64,000 nucleotides of DNA from Yinghuangia seranimata (GTDB taxonomy: Bacteria; Actinomycetota; Actinomycetes; Streptomycetales; Streptomycetaceae), in the NCBI RefSeq assembly GCF_029953285.1, contig NZ_JASAOI010000047.1, positions 62,001 through 126,000 on the forward strand, written 5' to 3'. The translations under genes were made by a program, and so were the position numbers. Positions 1 to 7,502 of the stretch are shown here, piece after piece (within the stretch, counting starts at the first letter, position 1; each line of letters opens with the position of its first letter). The notes under the pieces were generated by a model. The model saw nothing but the letters and a program-made list of their open reading frames with translations. It made no database searches and had not been told where the DNA came from.

Positions 1-60
1 GAGTCACACCGCCCAGGGGCTGTGCCACGGCACATCGCCCGGGGGCATTGAGCTCCTGCA

Positions 61-97
61 CGCCGGCGGGGTTGGGGGCGACCCGACCCCGCCGGCG
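61..97 (-). terminator. stem-loop terminator downstream of the MFS gene
   Basis: A perfect 12-bp inverted repeat (arms 61-72 and 86-97, 13-nt loop) lies 17 nt beyond the stop of the minus-strand MFS gene. There is no U-tract, as is common in high-GC actinomycetes. I see no gene in the rest of bases 1-113. Confidence 0.6.
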
Positions 98-113
98 GCG
101 CGTATGCGCGAGG

Positions 114-1349
114 TTACGAGCTTCCCGGGCTCGGTCCAGCCGGACGACGCATCACGGCGAGGAATGCCAGGGCGAGCACTTGGATGGCGATGGTCGTGGT
201 GATCAGCGCCGGGATGGAGACGGTGTACAGGGCTCCGGCGAGCGCGCCCGCTGCGGCGGTCGCCACCCCCACGACGGCGGCGAAGACACCGTAAGCGGTG
301 GCGCGGCGCGGCGGCGGGACCAGGTCGGCGACCGTGGCGCGGAGAGTGGATTCCTGGATGCCGGTTGCGGCGCCCCACACCAGCGCGCCGACGATGACCA
401 GGACGAGGGTATTCGTGTACGCGAACACCGCCACGCCGACGCCCAGGAACGGGAGTACGGCGAGCACGCGCGCGCCCCACCGGTCGTATGCCCAGCCGCT
501 GGCGAGGGCGGCGACCGCGTCGACGGCCATCGCCGCCGCGTACAGGACCGCGATGGCGGAGGCGGACAGCAGGTGGCGCTGGACGAGGTGGAAGGCGAGC
601 ACACCGAAGGTGGCGAACCCTGCGGTGGTGGCCGCGGTGAAGGCGGCGTAGGTCCAGAACGCCCGCGGCAGGGCCCGTACTTCGGCGTCGGGCTGCGGCT
701 GGGATGCGGCCTCCGGCACCGGGTGGTCCTCGTACGCGGCCGGCTCGGGGACGCGGAGCGCGAGCCATGCGAGCAGCGCCAGGACGGCGGTGCCGGGCAG
801 GGCGAGCATAAGGAGCGCGGGCGTGTAGCTGCCGGTCGCGGCCAGCACGGCGGCGACGGTGAGCGGGCCGATGACCGCGCCGATCTGGTCGAGGGCTTCG
901 TGGACGGCGAAGCCGCGTCCACGGCCGGTGACGGCGGTCGCGTGGGAGAGCAGGGTGTCCTTGGCCGGGGACCGGACGGCCTTGCCGATCCGTTCGGCGA
1001 TGACGAGCGCGCAGGCGACCCACAGCACGGAGGCGACGCCGAGCAGAGGCACGGTGACGACGGTGAGGGCGTACCCGGCGACGGTGAGCGTCCAGAACCG
1101 TCCGGTGCGGTCGGCGAGCGGCCCGGAGACCAGCCGCAGGCCGAGGGCCGCGGCCTCGCCGACGCCGGTGACCACGCCGATCACGGTGGCGGACGCGCCC
1201 AGGTGGGCGAGGAGGGGGCCGGTGACGGCGCGGGCCCCTTCGTAGACGAAGTCGGCCAGGAGGCTGAGAACGCCGAAGGTGACGACGAACCGCCAGGCGC
1301 CAAGCCGGGGGCGACCAAGGGCGGCGGGGGTCTGTGAGGGCTGGGTCAT
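114..1349 (-). CDS. MFS transporter
   Basis: A protein of 411 residues with about 12 hydrophobic segments. It has a typical MFS loop after the second helix (GPLADRTGRFW, about residue 60) and a second half beginning near ALPRAFWTY. The N-terminal motif LADFVYEGARAVTGP marks a subgroup of drug/metabolite-type MFS proteins; no substrate can be assigned. The start is the ATG at 1349, which overlaps the stop of the DUF190 gene by 4 nt (ATGA). A longer open frame upstream is an artefact of codon bias. It is the last gene of a five-gene minus-strand operon headed by an ArsR repressor, so export of a toxic compound is the likely role. That role is inferred from context only. Confidence 0.85.
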   Translation of the reverse strand: MTQPSQTPAALGRPRLGAWRFVVTFGVLSLLADFVYEGARAVTGPLLAHLGASATVIGVVTGVGEAAALGLRLVSGPLADRTGRFWTLTVAGYALTVVTVPLLGVASVLWVACALVIAERIGKAVRSPAKDTLLSHATAVTGRGRGFAVHEALDQIGAVIGPLTVAAVLAATGSYTPALLMLALPGTAVLALLAWLALRVPEPAAYEDHPVPEAASQPQPDAEVRALPRAFWTYAAFTAATTAGFATFGVLAFHLVQRHLLSASAIAVLYAAAMAVDAVAALASGWAYDRWGARVLAVLPFLGVGVAVFAYTNTLVLVIVGALVWGAATGIQESTLRATVADLVPPPRRATAYGVFAAVVGVATAAAGALAGALYTVSIPALITTTIAIQVLALAFLAVMRRPAGPSPGSS

Positions 1350-1762
1350 CCGGCAACCAACCCGACCGACAGGCCGAGGGGGGCGGCGCCGAGTCCGGCG
1401 AACACGCTGCCGGTGACGTCGGCGCCCGCGAACACGCGGCCGCCTCCCTCGGCGCGCAGCCGCTCGGGTTCGTCGACGATGACGATCGGGAGTTCGTCGC
1501 TCAGGGACAGGAACCTCGCGGTGTGGACGAGGCCGGGGGTACCGAAGCCTTCGATGCCGCGGAACATCGTCGCCCCGGCCGGCCCGGCGGCGTGCGCGCG
1601 GTGCACGACGTCCACCGCGACGCTCTTGCGGTGCCAGGTGTCGGTCTCGTCCACGGAGATCATCGCGCGCACGGCTTCCCTGCGCTGCGCGGGAATGTGC
1701 AGGTCGACGTCGGGATCGACGGGCTCTGCGGCCGTACGGACCGAGGGGTCGGGACCCTGCAT
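1346..1762 (-). CDS. DUF190 (PII/CutA-like) protein
   Basis: A protein of 138 residues. The core, around residues 60-95, reads GPAGATMFRGIEGFG and then LSDELPIVIVDEPERL, which is the hallmark of DUF190, a ferredoxin-like fold related to PII signal proteins. A Gly/Ala-rich C-terminus follows. DUF190 proteins are often encoded beside ion channels or transporters and are thought to be nucleotide-sensing regulators. Here the stop overlaps the ATG of the MFS transporter, suggesting that the two are translated together and act together. The MFS partner is less usual than the fluoride channel CrcB. The family call is firm; the function is inferred. Confidence 0.8.
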   Translation of the reverse strand: MQGPDPSVRTAAEPVDPDVDLHIPAQRREAVRAMISVDETDTWHRKSVAVDVVHRAHAAGPAGATMFRGIEGFGTPGLVHTARFLSLSDELPIVIVDEPERLRAEGGGRVFAGADVTGSVFAGLGAAPLGLSVGLVAG

Positions 1763-1799
1763 GAGCGCTGCCTCCTACGTGGTGTGGCACTCCTGTATT

Positions 1800-2327
1800 T
1801 CAGGGTGCGCCGAAATCACGCGTAGGGGCCGTTGGCGGCCGAGCGGTGTGCGGGGGTGCCTGCTGCGGTCGCCGCATGGTGTGCCGGCGCACCGCGCGCA
1901 GGAGCAGCGGGACGGCCACGGCGGCGGGCAGGAACCAGAACGCGAGCGGCGGTAGGAGCCGCCACAGTGGCAGGCGCGGGCCGTTGTCGACGTAGAACGC
2001 GGTGAGCAGCGCGGTGTACGAAAAGGCCATGCCGGCGATGTGCCGGCGCAGCCACCCCGGTCGGTGCCGACGGCGTGCGAGGAAGCCGGCGGTTGCCGCG
2101 GTCAGCGCGATCGTGCCGAGGATGAGCAGGTAGGCGGTGTGCGGCCGGGCGGCGACGATGGCGACCGCGGTGGCGAAGACGACGCCCAGGGCCGTGAGGT
2201 ACGCCCGGCCGAGGTGCGGGTGTCGGCCGGCGCGTTTGGGGGCGAGCATCGCGGCGGCGCCGCACAGGACGGCGGTCGCGCCGGCGGTGATGTGGACGAC
2301 GATGACGATCCCGAGCACGGGTCTCAC
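1800..2327 (-). CDS. small multi-pass membrane protein, DUF2306-like
   Basis: A protein of 175 residues with four or five hydrophobic helices (segments starting near IVIVVHITAGATAV, ALGVVFATAVAIVAA, LLILGTIALTAA, LLTAFYVDNGPRL and LAFWFLPAAVAVPLLL) and a basic, Pro-rich tail. The pattern, with the conserved-looking HxHLGRAY loop, resembles the DUF2306/YphA group of unknown function. I chose the GTG at 2327 because it overlaps the hydrolase stop as GTGA; a second GTG at 2318 is possible. It sits between the hydrolase and DUF190 genes in the operon. I cannot name a biochemical role. Confidence 0.65.
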   Translation of the reverse strand: MRPVLGIVIVVHITAGATAVLCGAAAMLAPKRAGRHPHLGRAYLTALGVVFATAVAIVAARPHTAYLLILGTIALTAATAGFLARRRHRPGWLRRHIAGMAFSYTALLTAFYVDNGPRLPLWRLLPPLAFWFLPAAVAVPLLLRAVRRHTMRRPQQAPPHTARPPTAPTRDFGAP

Positions 2328-3223
2328 CCCCGCGCTGCGGTTGCGTGGACGAAGGCGGCGATCAGCGCGGCGACTTCGGCGGGCCGCTCCTCCATGAGCA
2401 GGTGCCCGGTGTCGGGCAGGATCTCGAGGCGGGAACCAGGGATGTCCGCGTGCAGCCGCCTGCCCCACTCCGGGCCGAAGTGCACGTCGCGTTCGCCCCA
2501 CAGGATCAGTGCCGGCAGGCGCACATGCGGTAGGGCGTCGGCTGCGGCCTGGGTGTGGGCCTGGTTGCCGGGGTCGAGTTGGGTGGCGAGGAACCGCCGG
2601 GTCTTGGCGCGGCGGTGCGGGTCGGCCAGGTTGGCGGCGATGTAGCCGTCGACGAGTTCGTCGGTCAGTACCGCGCGGTCGTACACGGCCTGCCCGGAGC
2701 CGAGCGCCCACCGGAACAAGGTGCGGCGGGACCAGGCCCACAGCACGAGCCTGCCCGCGACGGGCAGTTGCGTGGCGCGCACGAACGGCCGTTCCTCGGC
2801 GGAGGGCCAGTTGTCGTACGCCTCGGCGTCGGCCAGCACGACGGCCGTGAGCCGGGCGGGCTGCTGTGTGGCGACGAGCTGGGCGACGGCGCCCCCGTGG
2901 TCGTGGCCGACCAGCGCAACCCGGTCCAGGCCGAGGTGGTCGAGGAGTGCGAGCACCGTGTGCGCTTGGGCGGGCAGCGTCCAGTCGGCGTCGGCGGGGG
3001 TCTCAGTGTCACCGAGGCCGAGGAGGTCGGGGGCGATGCACCGGAACTGGTCGGCGAGTTCGGCGACCACGCCGCGCCAGACGAACGAGGAGAACGGGCA
3101 GCCGTGCAGCAGTACGAGCGGCGGGCCGGTGCCAGTGTCGAGGTAGGCGACGCGGGTTTCGCCGAGCTGCGCGAACCTCTGCGTCAGGGGCGGCCCTTGG
3201 TCGAGCTCAGGTCGGGTTGTCAC
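2324..3223 (-). CDS. alpha/beta hydrolase, epoxide hydrolase / haloalkane dehalogenase-like
   Basis: A protein of 299 residues with the full alpha/beta-hydrolase signature. The oxyanion-hole motif HGCP is near residue 40, and the nucleophile elbow GHDHGG is near residue 107, with Asp instead of Ser as nucleophile. The acid is in WGERDVH near 245 and the catalytic His in DTGHLLMEE near 275. An Asp nucleophile places it with epoxide hydrolases and haloalkane dehalogenases. The start is GTG at 3223, inside the last codons of the upstream arsR gene (17-nt overlap). Control by an ArsR repressor beside a hydrolase suggests detoxification of an organic electrophile or organometal, but no substrate is shown. 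Confidence 0.85.
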   Translation of the reverse strand: MTTRPELDQGPPLTQRFAQLGETRVAYLDTGTGPPLVLLHGCPFSSFVWRGVVAELADQFRCIAPDLLGLGDTETPADADWTLPAQAHTVLALLDHLGLDRVALVGHDHGGAVAQLVATQQPARLTAVVLADAEAYDNWPSAEERPFVRATQLPVAGRLVLWAWSRRTLFRWALGSGQAVYDRAVLTDELVDGYIAANLADPHRRAKTRRFLATQLDPGNQAHTQAAADALPHVRLPALILWGERDVHFGPEWGRRLHADIPGSRLEILPDTGHLLMEERPAEVAALIAAFVHATAARG

Positions 3224-3602
3224 CGCCTGCCTCCGTCTCCTCGATGAGGCACAGTGCCAGGTCGAGCACGCTGGGGACGCACGGGTCCGCGATCGAGTAG
3301 AAGATCCGGTTGCCGTCCCGGCGGGTGGCGACGATGCCCCGGTCGGCGAGCCGTTGGAGCTGGTTGGAGACCGCCTGCGGGCGCATTCCGACCTGCTCGG
3401 CCAGCTCGCCCACCGGCACCTCGCCGCCGCGGTGCAGCGCGTGCAGCAGCCGCAGCCGGGTGTCGTTCGCCAACACCTTGAACAGCCCCACCAGATCGGT
3501 GGCCTGCGCGGAGTTGATCAGCGGACGGTCGGCCAGGGCGGGCTTGCCCTCCAGGGCCGTCGAGACCCCCGCGGGCGTACAGGACACGGTCTTCGAAGCC
3601 AT
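3207..3602 (-). CDS. ArsR-family transcriptional repressor
   Basis: A protein of 131 residues. The winged helix-turn-helix spans about residues 35-105: KVLANDTRLRLLHAL, then the recognition helix RPQAVSNQLQRLADRGI, then the wing TRRDGNRIFYSI. Cysteines are at 8, 108 and 118; the C-terminal pair, in helix alpha5, could form an interface metal site as in several Zn/Cd sensors. It lacks the ELCVCDL arsenic motif. The start ATG at 3602 lies just before a palindromic operator (3613-3630). It leads the operon hydrolase / membrane protein / DUF190 / MFS, which it probably autoregulates. The inducer is unknown. Confidence 0.88.
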   Translation of the reverse strand: MASKTVSCTPAGVSTALEGKPALADRPLINSAQATDLVGLFKVLANDTRLRLLHALHRGGEVPVGELAEQVGMRPQAVSNQLQRLADRGIVATRRDGNRIFYSIADPCVPSVLDLALCLIEETEAGGDNPT

Positions 3603-3612
3603 GGACCAACTA

Positions 3613-3630
3613 TTACACGATATTGTGTAA
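3613..3630. promoter_or_regulatory. probable ArsR operator
   Basis: The inverted repeat TTACAC-N6-GTGTAA has an AT-rich, partly symmetric centre (gATATt). It lies 10 nt upstream of the arsR start codon, in otherwise GC-rich DNA. Size and position fit an autoregulatory ArsR site. The 186-bp gap 3603-3787 holds nothing else I recognise. Confidence 0.7.
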
Positions 3631-3787
3631 CTAGCCAGGAGCCTGGCGGATCTACAACGATCAGTCGGCGGACTGGGCATGCCGCCGAGGCCGGCGGTCG
3701 ACCCTCGGGTGCCTCGAACGGACGGGACGCCATGGCGCACCGCCGGCCGTTCGGCCGGCGGGACCGCCCGGGACCGCCCGGGACCGG

Positions 3788-4501
3788 TCAGCAGCAGGAG
3801 CAGCCTGCCCCGCACCCGCACCCGGCGTCGCCTGCCGTGGCGGCCGCGCCCGTGGCCGCAGGCGCGCAGCAGCCTTCGCCGCGCCAGGCGTTGATGCCTT
3901 CCTTGACCGCGATCGCGGCGATGACCAGGGCGGCGAGCGGGTCGGCCCAGGTCCAGCCGAGGGTCGCGTTGAGGACCAGGCCGACCAGGAGGACGGCGGA
4001 GAGGTAGGTGCACAGCAGCGTCTGCTTGGAGTCGGCCACCGCGCTCGCGGACCCGATCTCACGTCCGGCCCTGCGCTGTGCGGCGGACAGGAACGGCATG
4101 ACGGCGAGCGACAGCGCGGCGAGGACGATCCCGGTGATCGACCGGTCCGCTTCCCCGTCCCCGGCCAGGGTGCGCGCGGCGTCGGCGGTGACGTAGACGG
4201 CGAGGACGAAGAACGAGACGGCGATGATGCGCAGGGTGCGCTGCTCGCGGGCTTCGCGCAGGGTGTGGTCGCGGGCGGAGAACTGCCAGGCGACCGCCGC
4301 GGCGGAGGACACCTCGATGACCGAGTCCAGGCCGAAGCCGACCAGCGCGGTCGAGGACGCGACAGTGCCGGCGGTCAGCGCGACGACGGCTTCGACGACG
4401 TTGTACGCGATCGTGGCGGCGACCAGCAGCCGTATGCGGCGGGCGAGTGCCTCGCGGCGGGCCGGACTTGGGCCCGGCGAGAGGGATATCGGGGTGGCCA
4501 T
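3788..4501 (-). CDS. CDF-type cation efflux protein with Cys-rich tail
   Basis: A protein of 237 residues with about six transmembrane helices. The cation diffusion facilitator pattern is visible: helix 2 has GFGLDSVIEVSSA, with the metal-site Asp, and helix 5 has the VADSKQT and WADPLAAL signatures. The protein lacks the usual long cytoplasmic domain. Instead it ends in a short tail with seven Cys (CC near 210, then a GCGC...CSCC cluster at the extreme C-terminus), suited to binding soft metals. The stop/start junction with the upstream cmtR-like gene is TGATG, so the two form a tight sensor-exporter pair. Cd, Pb or Zn efflux is inferred from the partner regulator. Confidence 0.85.
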   Translation of the reverse strand: MATPISLSPGPSPARREALARRIRLLVAATIAYNVVEAVVALTAGTVASSTALVGFGLDSVIEVSSAAAVAWQFSARDHTLREAREQRTLRIIAVSFFVLAVYVTADAARTLAGDGEADRSITGIVLAALSLAVMPFLSAAQRRAGREIGSASAVADSKQTLLCTYLSAVLLVGLVLNATLGWTWADPLAALVIAAIAVKEGINAWRGEGCCAPAATGAAATAGDAGCGCGAGCSCC

Positions 4502-4851
4502 CAGCAGCAGCCCTGGGTCTCGGCGTCGGGGCAGGACGGGTCCGCCTCGACCGCCAGGACGGTGGCGCGCAGGGTGTCCAGCGCGACGCCGAGGCGGGCG
4601 TCCGCCAGTTCGTAGCGGCTGCGCCGGCCGACCGGCACGGCGACGACCAGGCCGCAGTCGCGCAGGCACGCCAGGTGGTTCGACAGGCGGGTGCGCGAGA
4701 TGCCGAGGGTGTCGGCCAGGTCGGACGGGTGTGCCGGCGCCTCGCGGAGTGCGAGGAGGATGCGGCAGCGGATCGGGTCGGCCAGCGCCCGGCCGAACCG
4801 GGTCAGCACGTCGATGTCGGCAGCGGGATGCAGCATCCCACGAGAGTACAC
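4501..4851 (-). CDS. cmtR: CmtR-like Cd(II)/Pb(II)-sensing ArsR repressor
   Basis: A protein of 116 residues. It matches the Mycobacterium tuberculosis CmtR pattern closely: LGRALADP-like N-terminal helix, recognition helix with SRTRLSNHLACLRDCGLVVA, and a C-terminal AVEADPSC. Cys62, Cys66 and Cys107 fall at the positions of the CmtR Cd/Pb ligands (Cys57, Cys61 and Cys102 in M. tuberculosis). Two extra Cys close the protein (CC at 115-116). It is coupled (TGATG) to a CDF exporter rather than to a P-type ATPase as in Mycobacterium. The homology call is from remembered family patterns, not a search. Confidence 0.85.
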   Translation of the reverse strand: MYSRGMLHPAADIDVLTRFGRALADPIRCRILLALREAPAHPSDLADTLGISRTRLSNHLACLRDCGLVVAVPVGRRSRYELADARLGVALDTLRATVLAVEADPSCPDAETQGCC

Positions 4852-4867
4852 GTATGAATGAATTCAA

Positions 4868-4890
4868 GGAACCGTGAACTATCGGGTTCC
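4868..4890. promoter_or_regulatory. inverted repeat between cmtR and the methyltransferase gene
   Basis: The inverted repeat GGAACC-N11-GGTTCC lies 17 nt upstream of the cmtR-like start and about 120 nt upstream of the divergent methyltransferase gene. It may be an operator for either gene. No function is shown. Confidence 0.4.
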
Positions 4891-5011
4891 ATGGAGTAAG
4901 CCGTCCGCGCCGCTCCGGTGGCTGCCTGCGCAGGCCGCCGCCGCCCCGGTCCTAGGCTTGCCGACGACACCCGGCGACGAGGCACGGCGGCCGAACAGAG
5001 GGAGCGCAGCG

Positions 5012-5686
5012 GTGACCGAGCACGACGGGGACCTCGCCGAAGCGCAGCGCGCGCACTGGCAGGACACCTACACCGCCCACCCGGGCATGTACGGCGAGCA
5101 GCCCTCCGCCCCCGCCGTGCACGCCGCGACGGTGTTCCGCGCCGCAGGCGCGCGCGACGTCCTCGAACTCGGCGCCGGACACGGCCGCGACGCGCTGTTC
5201 CTCGCCCGCGAAGGGTTCACCGTGCACGCCACCGACTTCAGCGCCACCGGCCTGGACCAGCTCCGCGACGCCGCCCGGGCCCAGGGCGTCGACGAGCGAG
5301 TCACCGCGAGCGTCCACGACGTACGCGACCCGCTGCCGCTCGCGGACGCAAGCGTGGATGCGGTGTTCGCGCACATGCTGCTGTGCATGGCCCTGTCCAC
5401 CCAGCAGCTCCACGCTGTCGTCGGCGAGGTGCGCCGCGTGCTGCGTCCGGGTGGGGTGTTCGTCTACACCGTCCGCCACACCGGCGACGCGCACCACGGC
5501 ACCGGCATCGCCCACGGCGACGACATCTACGAGCACGGCGGATTCGCCGTGCACTTCTTCCCCCGCCGCCTCGTCGACGACCTCGCCGCCGGATGGCGCC
5601 TCGACGAGGTCCACCCCTTCGAGGAAGGCGACCTGCCCCGCCGCCTGTGGCGGATCACCCAGACCCTGCCCGCGGACGACGCCTGA
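5012..5686 (+). CDS. class I SAM-dependent methyltransferase
   Basis: A protein of 224 residues. SAM-binding motif I is VLELGAGHGRD (about residues 48-58). The motif II acidic residue is in VHATDFSATG, and VDAVFAHMLLCMAL follows as motif IV. A C-terminal beta-hairpin region (GGFAVHFFPRRLVDDL) is typical of TehB/Methyltransf_25-type enzymes. I chose GTG 5012, preceded by GGAG, over the GTG at 4874, because the extra N-terminal residues do not look like family sequence. It lacks the conserved Cys set of ArsM arsenite methyltransferases, so it is not ArsM. The substrate is unknown; TehB-like metalloid methylation is possible given the neighbours. Confidence 0.8.
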   Translation: MTEHDGDLAEAQRAHWQDTYTAHPGMYGEQPSAPAVHAATVFRAAGARDVLELGAGHGRDALFLAREGFTVHATDFSATGLDQLRDAARAQGVDERVTASVHDVRDPLPLADASVDAVFAHMLLCMALSTQQLHAVVGEVRRVLRPGGVFVYTVRHTGDAHHGTGIAHGDDIYEHGGFAVHFFPRRLVDDLAAGWRLDEVHPFEEGDLPRRLWRITQTLPADDA

Positions 5687-5720
5687 CCCGGTCGGCGACG
5701 CACACGCGCGGACGCCTTCC

Positions 5721-5750
5721 GGGTTCCGGCCTCACCGTCCGGCCGGACCC
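5721..5750. terminator. stem-loop between convergent genes
   Basis: A nearly perfect stem (arms 5721-5731 and 5741-5750, one bulged T) lies between the convergent methyltransferase and arsC genes. It could terminate both. Confidence 0.45.
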
Positions 5751-5789
5751 GCTCGCGCTGATTCCCCACCAAGGGAAGGGAGGACCGGT

Positions 5790-6200
5790 TCAGGCGTTAC
5801 CGGGCAGGAGTTCGGCGAGCAGGCCCTTGATGCGCTTCTCGATCTCGTCGCGGATCGGGCGCACGGCGTCGATGCCTTGGCCGGCCGGGTCGTCGAGCGC
5901 CCAGTCGAGGTAGCGCTTGCCGGGGAAGATCGGGCAGGCGTCGCCGCAGCCCATGGTGATGACGACGTCCGACGCCTGGACGGCCTCGGTGGTGAGGACC
6001 TTGGGCTGCTGGTCGGCGATGTCGATGCCGACCTCCTTCATCGCCTCGACCGCGACGGGGTTGACCTGGTCGCCCGGGATCGAGCCGGCGGAGCGGACCT
6101 CGACCCTGCCGCCGCCGAGGTGGCGGAGGAACCCCGCGGCCATCTGGGAGCGGCCCGCGTTGTGGACGCAGACGAACAGCACGGAGGGCTTGTCGGACAT
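5790..6200 (-). CDS. arsC: arsenate reductase, low-molecular-weight phosphatase type
   Basis: A protein of 136 residues. The P-loop CVHNAGRS (Cys11 to Arg17) is the CX5R phosphatase/arsenate site. A second pair of cysteines lies in MGCGDACPIFPGKRYLDW (Cys85 and Cys89). The conserved DDP loop is near residue 103. The family reduces arsenate to arsenite in the cytoplasm. The GCGDACP pattern is typical of actinobacterial members, which may use mycothiol or thioredoxin; the sequence does not decide which. It is the third gene after arsR (7122-7427) and the aquaporin, so its arsenite product probably leaves through that channel. Confidence 0.9.
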   Translation of the reverse strand: MSDKPSVLFVCVHNAGRSQMAAGFLRHLGGGRVEVRSAGSIPGDQVNPVAVEAMKEVGIDIADQQPKVLTTEAVQASDVVITMGCGDACPIFPGKRYLDWALDDPAGQGIDAVRPIRDEIEKRIKGLLAELLPGNA

Positions 6201-6284
6201 GGGGTTCCTTCCGGGGTGTGGTGCAAGGGGTCGGACGGTGGGATGGTCACAGCCGTTCGAGGACCGGGTCGGCGACGGAGCCCA

Positions 6285-7061
6285 TCACGGCTTCCCGTCC
6301 CGTCTGTGCCGTCCGAAGACCACCGCCACCAGCGCCAGTCCGACGGCGCCGCCGATCAGCTGCGCGGCGATGAACCCCGGCAACGAGGCGGGTTCGATGC
6401 CGGCGAAGGTGTCGGTGAAGGCGCGGCCGATCGTGACGGCGGGGTTCGCGAACGAGGTGGAGGAGGTGAACCAGTAGGCCGCGCCGATGTAGGAGGCGAC
6501 GGCGACGGCCGCGTACTGGAGTCGGTCGGTGCGGGCGAGCCCGAAGATCAGCAGCACCAGGCCCGCCGTGGCGACGACTTCGCCGATCAGCAGGTGCCCG
6601 GCGGAGCGGTCGTGGGTGGACCAGTCGACGAGCTGCTTGTCGAACATGGCGTCCGCGAGGATCGCGCCGCCGATCGCGCCCGCGACCTGGGCGGGCAGGT
6701 ACGCGGCGAGCTCGCGCGCGGTGACCCCGCCCTCGCCGTGGCGCTTGGTCCACCACTCGGCGAGCGTGACCACCGGGTTGAAGTGCGCGCCGGAGACCGG
6801 CCCGAGCAGCAGGATCAGCACGCCGAGGCCGAAGACGGTGGCGAGGGAGTTCGCGAGCAGCTGGACGCCGACGTCCTTGGACAGCTCGGTGGCCTGGATG
6901 CCGGAGCCGACAACCACCGCCACGAGTGCCGCCGTGCCGAGGAACTCCGCCGCGGCCCGCCGGGCGAGGGGGACGCGCGGCGGCGTCGCCCCGGGCGCGG
7001 GCTGCGGCTCGGCGGCTATGGCGGGCTCCGCGTTGTCGGCGGGCTGCTTGGTGGCGGTCAA
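6285..7061 (-). CDS. aquaporin / MIP channel in an ars operon (AqpS-like)
   Basis: A protein of 258 residues with six helices and two half-helix loops. The first box is HFNPVV (NPV rather than NPA) and the second is FANPAVTIGR. A 35-residue Ala/Pro-rich N-terminal tail precedes helix 1. It lies between arsR and arsC in one minus-strand operon. In Sinorhizobium meliloti, an aquaglyceroporin (AqpS) replaces the arsenite pump in the same gene setting, so downhill arsenite release is the likely role. A very similar paralogue lies at 16076-16933. The gap to arsR is 60 nt. Confidence 0.88.
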   Translation of the reverse strand: MTATKQPADNAEPAIAAEPQPAPGATPPRVPLARRAAAEFLGTAALVAVVVGSGIQATELSKDVGVQLLANSLATVFGLGVLILLLGPVSGAHFNPVVTLAEWWTKRHGEGGVTARELAAYLPAQVAGAIGGAILADAMFDKQLVDWSTHDRSAGHLLIGEVVATAGLVLLIFGLARTDRLQYAAVAVASYIGAAYWFTSSTSFANPAVTIGRAFTDTFAGIEPASLPGFIAAQLIGGAVGLALVAVVFGRHRRDGKP

Positions 7062-7121
7062 CGGGACTCCTGGGAACCGGGCAGGTCGGACACGATCAGG
7101 TTGTGGTGGGGGCGTGGCTGG

Positions 7122-7427
7122 TCAGCAGGCGCGCTTGTTGTCCGCGTTGGCGCGCGCGGTGGCGGCCAGCTCGGCGAACGACTCGGCGACGGACTCAAGC
7201 ACGTCCGGGCACAGCCGGTAGTACTTGAAGCGTCCGCACGGCTCGGTCTCCACGACCCCCGCGTCGCGCAGCACCTTGAGGTGGTTGGACAGGTTCGTCT
7301 GCTTGGCGCCGGTCATCTCGACCAGGTGCGTGGTGCACAAGGTCTCGACGGCCAGCAGCTGGACGATCTGCAGGCGCATCGGATCGGCCAGCACTTTGAT
7401 CAGATCAGTCTTGGCTGACGTCAGCAT
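7122..7427 (-). CDS. arsR: ArsR-family repressor of the aquaporin-arsC operon
   Basis: A protein of 101 residues. The winged helix spans most of the protein: KVLADPMRLQIVQLL, recognition helix AKQTNLSNHLKVLRDAGVV, and wing CGRFKYYRL. Candidate metalloid ligands are Cys31 (ETLCTTHL, at the place of the classical ELCVCDL motif but with one Cys), Cys64 and Cys73; a final Cys is residue 101. It heads the operon arsR / aquaporin / arsC. A palindrome (7444-7459) lies 17 nt upstream of the ATG. Arsenite sensing is inferred from the operon, not from a canonical motif. Confidence 0.88.
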   Translation of the reverse strand: MLTSAKTDLIKVLADPMRLQIVQLLAVETLCTTHLVEMTGAKQTNLSNHLKVLRDAGVVETEPCGRFKYYRLCPDVLESVAESFAELAATARANADNKRAC

Positions 7428-7443
7428 GGGCTGATGCTCACAG

Positions 7444-7459
7444 ATCAGCCGCGACTGAT
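7444..7459. promoter_or_regulatory. probable ArsR operator
   Basis: The inverted repeat ATCAG-N6-CTGAT lies just upstream of the arsR start at 7427. Related half-sites (GATCAG, CTGAT) recur between 7399 and 7445, reaching into the gene start. Confidence 0.6.
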
Positions 7460-7502
7460 GCCAGCCAACAAACGGTGAACTCTTGGCGACGCGTCCCGCC
7501 CG

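Noticed and set aside
4874-5011. Upstream extension of the methyltransferase (GTG 4874)
   Set aside because: The added 46 residues are unlike the family and overlap the probable operator; GTG 5012 has a better ribosome site.
5012-5686. Arsenite methyltransferase ArsM
   Set aside because: The conserved ArsM cysteines are missing and the length is short; only a general SAM methyltransferase can be supported.
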